Assembly (NCBI GenBank): GCA_964545715.1
Contig: CAZJHX010000167.1
Coordinates: 1-23,086, forward strand
DNA length: 23,086 nucleotides
Reading direction: 5' to 3'
DNA from: CAZJHX01 sp964545715
GTDB taxonomy: Bacteria > Myxococcota_A > UBA9042 > GCA-2863065
Shown here: positions 8,432 to 14,619 of the stretch, piece by piece
Numbering within the stretch: position 1 is the stretch's first letter
How the letters are laid out: each line of letters opens with the position of its first letter
The notes under the pieces: model-generated
Seen by the model: the letters and a program-made list of their open reading frames with translations, nothing else
The model's database searches: none
Told to the model about the DNA's origin: nothing
Position numbers and translations under genes: made by a program

Positions 8432-11400
8432 GGGCTGCCGCCGCTATCGCGCTGGCCGTGTGCACCTCGGTGTACGGCTGCGCCTTCGATCTCGACCTGG
8501 AGGAGAAGCTGTGGACCTGCACGGCCGCCACGGACTGCCCCGCGCACAACATCTGCGTCGGGGGCGTGTGCCGCAGCGAGTTTCTGCCGGATGCGGGCGG
8601 CTCGACCGGGATGGACATCCCGGCGCCCAGCGATGCCGACGACGTGATCAAGGATGCGCCGCCACCTAAGGACCCGGGCCCTGATCCGGGCGACCTTGGT
8701 GACTCGACCGATCTGCCGGACAGCCCGCCGCCCGACACGCCGGACGTACCCGAAGACATACCTGAGGACGTGCCGGACCTGGCGGATCCGTGTGACACCG
8801 ACCCGGCGCCTCCGCACACGCTGGCGACGGCCCCCACGTCGCCCTCGCAGCAGCTGGAGGGCGTTGTCCTGACCGGCGTGGGGCCGCCTTGCGCGACAAT
8901 CACGGTGCACGAAGGCGGCGGCTGTACGGGCGAGGTGCTGGGGCTGGGCGACGCGGATGATGCCGGCGCCTTCAGCGTCGAGGTAAAGGTCAAGGCGCAG
9001 ACGACAACCACGCTGTCCGCCAGCGCGCAGGTCGGCGACGATCCGCCGCAGTGCAGCGCTGAGACGGTGGACTACGAGCACGATGAGGTGGCGCCGGCGG
9101 CCCCTGAGCTGCTCAGCGTGACGCCGGCGGGACCGACCAAGGTCGTCAAGCCGACGCTGACCCTGTCGGCGGAGCAGGGGTCCACGGTCTCGGTGTTTCT
9201 GGGAGCGGGCGGCGCGCCGGAGAACCTGGTGGGGTCGGGTGTAGTGACCGGCGCGCAGGTGCTGATCGACGCCACAGTGTCGCCCAACGAGCTGGTGACC
9301 TTTAGCGCGACGGCCCAGGACCCGGCGGGTAATGTCTCCGAGTGCGCTGAGCCTGCGACACAGTACCTGGCCGACACCCTGCCTCCGGTCTTTGGCGGCA
9401 AGCCGATCGCCGTCGCGCAGTCGGAGAGCACCATCGCTGTGACGCTGCCGACGGCAACCGACAATCAGCCCGGCGAGATCGCGGTGGGGGTGTGCGCAAA
9501 GAGTGTGGCGGACGCCTGCCTGGACAAGTTTGAGAGCAACGCGACCGCGGACGGGGACACGTACAGCGACGACGCGCTGACGCCGGGCCAGGCGCGCTTT
9601 TACGTGCTTCAGGCGACCGACGCCGCAGGCAACACGGCGCTGTCGGCGCAGGTCGGCGCCAAGAGCATGAGCGAGCAGACCGTGATCAGCGTCGCGGTCG
9701 GGTCAGAGCACACGTGCGCGCTCACGGGCCAGGGCACGGTGTGGTGCTGGGGCAAGACCGACAGCGGAGAGTGCGGCGTCGTGCCTGCGGAGGGCTCGGT
9801 CGGGACCACGCCGCCGACGCCGGTAGACGACATCGAGGACGTCATCGCCGTCACCGCGGGCAAGCTGCACACCTGCGCGCTGCGGATAGACGGCAGCGTG
9901 CTGTGCTGGGGCAGCAACGGCGCCGGCCAGCTGTCGGCGGACCCCAACGGCGCCTTGAAGGTGACCGGCACACCACAGGAGATCACGTCGGTGGATTCGG
10001 CTGTGGGTGTGGGCGCCGGCTTTCAGCACACCTGCGCCACGCTGGCCGATGGCGCGGTCGCTTGTTGGGGACGCAACAAGGAGCTGCAGCTGGGCGCCAA
10101 CCCGACCCCGGCCTGGGCGGTGGTGGAGGCGACCTCGGTGGCGCCGGTGGTGCACCTGGGGGTGGGCAAGAACCACAACTGCGTGGTGCACGGTAACGGG
10201 ACGACGTCCTGCTGGGGCAGCAACAGCGCAGCGCAGCTGAGCGTCTCGACGGCGACCAAGCCCAAGTCGCTGGAGCCGGTTGGCGTGGTCACGGACGTCT
10301 TCGATACGCCGCTGACGGGCGTGATCGCCGTGACGGGCGGCGAGAAACACAACTGCGCGCTGCGGGCCAACGGGTCGGCCCACTGCTGGGGCAGCAACAT
10401 CGAAAACCAGTTGGGCGAAAAGGACAAGCCGGGAGGCATCAACCCGCTGGGGGTCACCGTGGACGGCTTCTCGGGCGGGCTGACGATCGCGGCCGGCGGC
10501 CAGGTGTCGTGCGCGGCCTTTGCGGACGGCGCGGGCACATGCTGGGGCAACCCGGAGCTGGGCGAAAACGGGCTGGGCGTGGACGAGGCGCAGGGCTTTG
10601 TGGACGTGCTGTGGGCCGTCCCGACAGACATCGTGGCGGTGGCAACGGCCAAGCACACGTGCGCGGTAACCAGTGGCGGAGAGACCTGGTGCTGGGGCGG
10701 CAACGCGTTTGGACAGGCCACCGGCTCACCCAGCTCCGAGAAGTTTGTGCCGCTGCCGATCTCGGGGCCGGTCGCGGTCGCGGGCGCGACGGCTGTATCG
10801 GCTGGGCATGCGCACACCTGCGGCTTGATCGCGGACGGGCAGGTGCGCTGTTGGGGCCTGGGCGCCGAGGGGCAGCTTGGCCAGGGCGATGCCAGCTCGG
10901 CGACGGCGATCGACGCCATCGGCATGGGCAGCGTCCGCGCGTTGTCAGCCGGCGGCGCTCACACGTGCACGTTGGGTGGCGACGGCCTTGTCCGGTGTGT
11001 GGGCGCCAACACGACTGGGCAGCTGGGCTCCGGAACGACCGACCCCGAAGCATCGCCGCAGATCGCGGTCGGCGTAGGGGCGGCGATCGCGGTGGCGGCG
11101 GGCGCGACTCACACCTGCGCTATCGACCAGGACGGCGCGGTGTGGTGCTGGGGCCAAAACGATGACGGGCAGCTGGGCGTGACCGCGAGCGAGCCCAAGC
11201 CCGTGCCGCTGTTGAACGGCGTGGCCGGCGCGTCGGCGCTGGCATCGGGCTTCGGCCACACCTGCGCGCTGCAGGCCACGGGCGCGGCCAAATGCTGGGG
11301 CCGCAACACCGATGAGCAGCTGGGCGACGCCGGCGGCTCCGGACCGATCACGGTCTCGCTGTCGGGCTCACCGCTTAAAGCGCTGGCGACCGGCGAGGGA

Positions 11401-11793
11401 CACACGTGCGCGCTGACCCACATCGGCGAGGTCGTCTGCTGGGGCCGCAGCGCGGACGGCCAGACCGGCGTAAAGTCCGCTCAGCCGCTGCCACCCGACA
11501 GCCTGGCGGGCCCGTCGCTGACCGCCCGAGGCATCGCCGCCGGCGCCGACCACACGTGCGCCATCCGCCACAACGGCACCGTCAGCTGCTGGGGTGTGGG
11601 CTTCGGTGCGACCCCGGGCGCGGTGGAAGACATCCCGGTGTTGAGCCCGTCGAAGGCGATTGCGGCCGGGGACGGCACCACCTGCTCGCTGAGCGGCGCC
11701 GGAGCGATCACGTGCCTGGGCGAAAACGACGAGGGGCAGCTCGGCTACGGTAAGTACGGCAGCGACGGGGACCCGGTACTGAACATCCCCTAG
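8428..11793 (+). CDS. Lipoprotein with 14 RCC1-type propeller motifs
   Basis: The start is TTG at 8428, overlapping the upstream TGA (TTGA), with a G-rich run at 8417-8422 as ribosome site. The frame is open farther upstream, but that part lies inside the preceding gene. This start gives a signal peptide ending V-Y-G-C (Cys18). Residues ~30-50 hold a Cys-rich CTAATDCPAHNICVGG motif. Residues ~51-130 are an Asp/Pro-rich stalk. Ig-like segments follow to ~415, including the motifs VTFSATAQDPAGN and ARFYVLQATDAAGN. From ~417 to 1121 there are fourteen RCC1 motifs of the type HTCAL-x-x-x-G-x-V-x-CWG-x(5)-GQLG. RCC1 repeats form seven-bladed beta-propellers, so fourteen fit two propellers. The two Cys in each motif could form a disulfide. 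No enzyme motif is seen; binding or adhesion is inferred. The protein is translationally coupled to the TPR protein. Confidence 0.88.
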   Translation: MRAAAAIALAVCTSVYGCAFDLDLEEKLWTCTAATDCPAHNICVGGVCRSEFLPDAGGSTGMDIPAPSDADDVIKDAPPPKDPGPDPGDLGDSTDLPDSPPPDTPDVPEDIPEDVPDLADPCDTDPAPPHTLATAPTSPSQQLEGVVLTGVGPPCATITVHEGGGCTGEVLGLGDADDAGAFSVEVKVKAQTTTTLSASAQVGDDPPQCSAETVDYEHDEVAPAAPELLSVTPAGPTKVVKPTLTLSAEQGSTVSVFLGAGGAPENLVGSGVVTGAQVLIDATVSPNELVTFSATAQDPAGNVSECAEPATQYLADTLPPVFGGKPIAVAQSESTIAVTLPTATDNQPGEIAVGVCAKSVADACLDKFESNATADGDTYSDDALTPGQARFYVLQATDAAGNTALSAQVGAKSMSEQTVISVAVGSEHTCALTGQGTVWCWGKTDSGECGVVPAEGSVGTTPPTPVDDIEDVIAVTAGKLHTCALRIDGSVLCWGSNGAGQLSADPNGALKVTGTPQEITSVDSAVGVGAGFQHTCATLADGAVACWGRNKELQLGANPTPAWAVVEATSVAPVVHLGVGKNHNCVVHGNGTTSCWGSNSAAQLSVSTATKPKSLEPVGVVTDVFDTPLTGVIAVTGGEKHNCALRANGSAHCWGSNIENQLGEKDKPGGINPLGVTVDGFSGGLTIAAGGQVSCAAFADGAGTCWGNPELGENGLGVDEAQGFVDVLWAVPTDIVAVATAKHTCAVTSGGETWCWGGNAFGQATGSPSSEKFVPLPISGPVAVAGATAVSAGHAHTCGLIADGQVRCWGLGAEGQLGQGDASSATAIDAIGMGSVRALSAGGAHTCTLGGDGLVRCVGANTTGQLGSGTTDPEASPQIAVGVGAAIAVAAGATHTCAIDQDGAVWCWGQNDDGQLGVTASEPKPVPLLNGVAGASALASGFGHTCALQATGAAKCWGRNTDEQLGDAGGSGPITVSLSGSPLKALATGEGHTCALTHIGEVVCWGRSADGQTGVKSAQPLPPDSLAGPSLTARGIAAGADHTCAIRHNGTVSCWGVGFGATPGAVEDIPVLSPSKAIAAGDGTTCSLSGAGAITCLGENDEGQLGYGKYGSDGDPVLNIP
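9679..11790 (+). repeat. 14 tandem RCC1-type coding repeats
   Basis: Fourteen units of about 45-65 codons each carry an HTC (or HNC, VSC, TTC) followed about 10 residues later by CWG (or CVG, CLG). Units 6, 9 and 14 are the most degenerate. The repeat copies are well diverged at the DNA level. Confidence 0.85.
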
Positions 11794-12004
11794 GTGTTCC
11801 GAGCAGTCGATCGGTGCGTCCAAGGCCACGCTGCGAGCGCCGAAAAACCGATGCCCGACCGCCTGGTGGCCAGCCATTCCGGCCGTGACGCTTTTTCGCG
11901 GAGTACGGTCCCCCCGCTCGATCACGGGCGCGACCCGACCCCGTGGGAACACCGTCCCCTGCGTCTTCTGTTGCTGACCAGCCCCCCTGCCGCATCTTGC
12001 TGCC

Positions 12005-12032
12005 TTGACAGCACTGGGAATGATGCTATGAC
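12005..12032 (+). promoter_or_regulatory. Sigma-70-like promoter of the toxin-antitoxin operon
   Basis: A perfect -35 box TTGACA (12005-12010), a 16-base spacer and TATGAC (12027-12032) as -10 box, preceded by TG at 12024-12025 (extended -10). Transcription would start about 7 bases on, at or next to the antitoxin ATG (12039), so the mRNA should be leaderless. This fits the absence of a Shine-Dalgarno sequence in front of that ATG. Confidence 0.6.
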
Positions 12033-12040
12033 TACAGCAT
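12023..12040. promoter_or_regulatory. Candidate VapB operator (inverted repeat)
   Basis: ATGCT, 8 bases, then AGCAT form a perfect 5-base inverted repeat. It overlaps the -10 box and reaches the start codon. Ribbon-helix-helix antitoxins usually bind short palindromes over their own promoter, so binding here would block transcription. The function is inferred from position. Confidence 0.45.
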
Positions 12041-12281
12041 GCGTACGACGGTCACCATCGATGCCGACACCGAGGCGATCCTGAAGGAGGAGGTCGCCCG
12101 AACGGGCCTGTCCTTCAAAGAGGTGTTGAACCGCGCGATTCGGCAAGCCCTCGGGCCGGCACCGTCGGATGTCCGCGTCGAGCCGCTGTTCGCGGCCCCA
12201 TTTCCTTCCGGGCTCGGGAGCTTCAACAGACTGCCCGACGAGTGGGACGACGAGGACACTCTACGTGAATTGGGAGCATGA
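12039..12281 (+). CDS. vapB: VapB-type ribbon-helix-helix antitoxin
   Basis: An 80-residue protein. Residues 2-38 form a ribbon-helix-helix DNA-binding domain (RTTVTIDADTEAILKEEVAR, then a second helix SFKEVLNRAIRQAL). The C-terminal tail (residues ~55-80, NRLPDEWDDEDTLREL) is acidic and probably wraps the toxin. The protein should neutralise the PIN toxin encoded next and repress the operon. The ATG is almost certainly correct because it follows the promoter directly. The gene overlaps the toxin gene by 4 bases (ATGA), typical of translational coupling. Confidence 0.88.
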   Translation: MRTTVTIDADTEAILKEEVARTGLSFKEVLNRAIRQALGPAPSDVRVEPLFAAPFPSGLGSFNRLPDEWDDEDTLRELGA

Positions 12282-12712
12282 TTCTCCCGGACCTCAACCT
12301 ACTGCTGTACGCCTACAATCCCCACGCGCCACAGCACAAACTTGCGTGTGCTTGGTGGCAAGACGCGCTGAACGGGCCGGAGCTGATCGCGCTTCCGCAC
12401 GAGGTCACCTCCGGATTCGTACGAATCGCCACGAATCGGCGCCTCGGCGACGCGGCCGTTCCGCTGGCGCAGGCGAGGTCCGTAGTCGATGGCTGGCTGA
12501 TCCTCCCGCACATCCGCTGTCCCGTTCCGAGCGCCGGCCATTTTGGCCGTGTGATGGACCTGATGGATCGTGCGATGGCAACGGGAGCCGTCCTTTCGGA
12601 CGCAATTCTGGCAGCCTACGCCATCGAGCACCGCGCTCGCCTGTGTTCGAACGACGCCGACTTCGCTCGCTTTGATGGCCTGCGCTGGGAGAACCCGCTG
12701 CTGGGCGCATGA
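12278..12712 (+). CDS. vapC: VapC-type PIN-domain toxin RNase
   Basis: The protein has 144 residues, normal for a VapC toxin. PIN-domain acidic residues are visible: Asp5 in MILPDLN, Glu42 in ALPHEVTSG, Asp108 in VLSDAILAAYA, and Asp126/Asp128 in CSNDADFARF, so the Mg-dependent RNase site looks intact. VapC toxins cut tRNA or rRNA and stop translation when the antitoxin is degraded; the target here cannot be read from the sequence. The end of the protein (GLRWENPL) is the usual one for this subfamily. The start overlaps the antitoxin stop codon. The pair sits at the edge of a region of mobile-element debris, which fits acquisition as a unit. Confidence 0.9.
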   Translation: MILPDLNLLLYAYNPHAPQHKLACAWWQDALNGPELIALPHEVTSGFVRIATNRRLGDAAVPLAQARSVVDGWLILPHIRCPVPSAGHFGRVMDLMDRAMATGAVLSDAILAAYAIEHRARLCSNDADFARFDGLRWENPLLGA

Positions 12713-12772
12713 CCCAGCGACAGCGTCCACTGCCGGACCCGCTGTTCGAACGACTCGGGCGGCATCCGATCA

Positions 12773-12997
12773 TTACCGTCGCCGATCGTAGCCTCGCTCC
12801 GAGATCAGGCTGAGGTTCTGTCGCACCGAGATGTGGTCCAGCGCCGGATTGCATCGGACCAGCGAGCACGCGTCCGCAAGATCCTTCTCCCGCCCCTCGC
12901 GGTAGGACAATACCTTCATGGCGAGCAGCTCCTCGGCTCGGGCGATTCTCGTCACCTGTCCATCCTCAATACTCGTCTTCTGAGCAAGGTCAGGCAC
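12773..12997 (-). pseudogene. C-terminal remnant of a nucleotidyltransferase-like protein
   Basis: An in-frame segment of 74 codons from a GTG at 12997 to the TAA at 12773. It contains VTRIARAEELLAMKVLS, REGREKDLADACSLV and ISERGYDRR, which resemble the C-terminal part of AbiEii-like or DUF6036-type nucleotidyltransferases (a known partner class in toxin-antitoxin systems). The N-terminal catalytic half (GS-x(9)-DxD) is absent. The frame stays open upstream to about 13,130 but runs antisense over a transposase fragment there, so the GTG is probably not a true start. Best read as a truncated gene cut by an insertion near 13,030-13,055. Confidence 0.45.
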
Positions 12998-13054
12998 TTC
13001 CGGCCTCCGCGCTCGCTTGATATCTCCCGTCTCCGCGGCCAGGATCCCGCGGCC

Positions 13055-13249
13055 ATGCTCACCTTCCCCCGGCTCTACGTCGCCATCGTCATCCTCCTGG
13101 TGCGGGCCGTTCGCGTCCTCGCGAAATCACGTACCGATCTCGTCCTCGAGAACCTCGCCCTTCGGCAGCAGGTCACTGCGTTGAAACGCGAGCGACCGCA
13201 CCCGCATCTCGACGACACCGACCGCGGCTTCTGGGTCGCAAGTCCGTGA
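13055..13249 (+). pseudogene. N-terminal fragment of an integrase-type transposase
   Basis: ATG at 13055, stop after 64 codons. The segment RTDLVLENLALRQQVTALKR followed by ERPHPHLDDTDRGFWVA is a familiar N-terminus of a group of rve-type (DDE integrase core) transposases that are normally over 300 residues. In another frame the sequence continues with V-R-E-S-W-S-G-W-L-D-R-V-V, which fits the next part of such proteins, so a frameshift near 13,245 is likely. Similarity is lost after about 13,290 and no DDE core is present. This is a dead fragment. Confidence 0.5.
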
Positions 13250-13284
13250 GTCCTGGTCGGGCTGGCTCGATCGGGTGGTCGGGG

Positions 13285-13613
13285 GGAATGGAGACGCCGG
13301 CGTGCACGCCGAAGTCGTCATGGCGGGCGCACGGTGGGACGTGACGGGCGCGCGATGGAGGTGGCCTGGGTCGGCGGATGGTTTGGGCGGGTGCGGATGC
13401 GCAGTCGCGTAGCAAGGCGCCGTCGGGGCCGACGGGCTGTACGCTGCGGCGGGCGCATAGGCCCCGGACGCGGGCCGCTAAGCGTCTTACGAGCGCCGCG
13501 AGCTCGGTCTGTGTGGGGGGTGGATGTGGGGAGAACGAGACGGCCAGCGAGTGCGCGCGTTCGCAGAACACGCCGTACCTGGCGGGTCGCGTGCCAGTGT
13601 TGTGGCTGAGCAA
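13285..13613 (-). pseudogene. Possible IS91-family transposase remnant
   Basis: The minus-strand frame contains PPPTQTELAALVRRLAARVR (residues ~33-52 from 13613) and later DDFGVHAGVSIPPDH. These resemble two conserved parts of IS91-type (Y2) transposases: the segment before the C-terminal domain, and the F-x-L-HAGV-x-V-P motif. The conserved Tyr-containing catalytic part is absent and the sequence after the second motif does not match. The identification is from memory of family motifs and is tentative. Confidence 0.35.
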
Positions 13614-13627
13614 ATACCGTCAGTTAG

Positions 13628-13647
13628 CGGTGAGAGGAGTCTCACCG
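13628..13647. repeat. Perfect 8-bp stem-loop
   Basis: CGGTGAGA, 4 bases, then TCTCACCG form a perfect inverted repeat. No T-tract follows on either strand, so it is not a typical terminator. It lies next to GTCTC-type direct repeats in mobile-element debris and may be part of an element end. Confidence 0.5.
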
Positions 13648-13649
13648 GG

Positions 13650-13695
13650 GTCTCAAAGTGGGACTCCAGTCTCGAAAGTGGGAGCCGCTGAGACC
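13650..13695. repeat. Tandem GTCTC-AAAGTGGGA repeats, possible IS21-like end
   Basis: Two direct copies start at 13650 (GTCTCAAAGTGGGACTCC) and 13669 (GTCTCGAAAGTGGGAGCC), 19 bases apart and differing by one indel and one substitution. TGAGACC at 13689-13695 is the inverse of GGTCTCA at 13649-13655. Multiple short terminal repeats of this style are known at the ends of IS21-family elements. No IstA or IstB gene lies nearby, so this would be an orphan end. Confidence 0.4.
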
Positions 13696-13724
13696 GTGAG
13701 GGACGCCGGGGCGGCGGGTGTTAG

Positions 13725-13741
13725 GGGGGCTCTTAGCCCCC
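13725..13741 (-). terminator. Hairpin after the SDR gene
   Basis: Seven G/C-rich base pairs (GGGGGCT / AGCCCCC) with a 3-base loop lie 6 bases past the SDR stop codon, read on the minus strand. The run of T that defines a standard intrinsic terminator is missing (CTAACAC follows). It is probably the 3' end of the minus-strand transcript, but could act only as an mRNA stabiliser. Confidence 0.45.
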
Positions 13742-13747
13742 GCGCAC

Positions 13748-14581
13748 TCAGGACGCGGTCTTTTTACTCTCGGACAAGATCGCCGCGTTCTTCCTGGCCG
13801 GACCGCGGCTCATCGCCCAGTGGGCAAACCCAGGCATGTGACGGCCCATCCAGGCGCCGAAGACCCCGTGCCACGTAAAGACGTATTCGCGCTTGCGCGC
13901 GGTGATCGCGCCGACCATGACCCGCGCCGCCTTGTCGGTAGGCCACATCAGGTTTTTGGGGCGCTTGTCGGGGCGGGTGCCGTCAAAGGCGCCGGCGTTG
14001 TCGACCTGCGCGATCTCGCTCTCCACAAAGCCCGGGTACAGGGTCGTGGCGCTGACGCCGGTGCCCGCAAGCTCGGCCGCCAGAGTCTGGCCGATGGCGC
14101 GGACGGCGTACTTGCTGGCGTTGTAGGCGGCATAACCGGGCGCGGCCAGCTGACCGGCGACGCTGCTGACAAAGGCCATGCGTCCGCCGGTCTTGTGCAG
14201 CTCGGGCAGCGCGTGGTGGGCCGTCATGGCGGCGCCGACCACGTTGACGTCCAGCTGCCGGCGCCACTCTTCAGCGGTGATGTTGGCGACGCGTCCGCCA
14301 ACGGCGAAGCCCGCGTTGGCGACGGCCACGTCCAGCCGACCGAGCTCGGCGACGATGGTGGCCACCGCGTCCTTGAGGGTCTGGTCGTCCGTGACGTCGC
14401 AGGGCACGGCCAGCGCGCGGCGGCCCATGCCCTGGACCTCTTCCACCAGCGCGTCCAGGCGATCCCGGCGGCGACCTGAAGCGGCGATAGCGGCGCCCTG
14501 CGAGGCAAATTGCAGCGCCATGGCGCGACCGATGCCGCTGCCTGCGCCGGTAATCCAAACGACCTTATCTGCGTACGTCAT
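13748..14581 (-). CDS. Short-chain dehydrogenase/reductase (SDR)
   Basis: A 277-residue classical SDR with a Rossmann fold. The cofactor motif TGAGSGIG is at residues 11-18, Asp62 is in CDVTD, NAG at 89-91, and the catalytic set Asn113, Ser140 (VSSVAG), Tyr153 and Lys157 (YNASK) is complete. A basic stretch GRRRDRL after beta-2 suggests NADP(H) preference. The C-terminal ~50 residues extend beyond the core with a hydrophobic, Trp-rich segment (FTWHGVFGAWMGRHMPGF), as in SDRs that act on lipid substrates; the substrate cannot be named. Start ATG at 14581 gives the normal N-terminus; no Shine-Dalgarno sequence is seen. It lies 38 bases downstream of the kinase gene on the same strand and probably shares its transcript. 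Confidence 0.9.
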   Translation of the reverse strand: MTYADKVVWITGAGSGIGRAMALQFASQGAAIAASGRRRDRLDALVEEVQGMGRRALAVPCDVTDDQTLKDAVATIVAELGRLDVAVANAGFAVGGRVANITAEEWRRQLDVNVVGAAMTAHHALPELHKTGGRMAFVSSVAGQLAAPGYAAYNASKYAVRAIGQTLAAELAGTGVSATTLYPGFVESEIAQVDNAGAFDGTRPDKRPKNLMWPTDKAARVMVGAITARKREYVFTWHGVFGAWMGRHMPGFAHWAMSRGPARKNAAILSESKKTAS

Positions 14582-14619
14582 GCGGCCGATCTACCGCGTC
14601 CGGCGCGGATTCGGAAGCG

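Noticed and set aside
11794..12004. CGAAAAA (11841-11847) and TTTTTCG (11892-11898) as terminator of the RCC1 gene
   Set aside because: The 7-base pair has a 44-base loop with only weak inner pairing, and the T run belongs to the stem itself. I see no convincing terminator or gene in these 211 bases.
13378..13878. Plus-strand frame of 166 codons
   Set aside because: It runs over the end of the SDR gene on the other strand, has the Arg/Ser/Pro-rich composition of an antisense frame in GC-rich DNA, and shows no domain.
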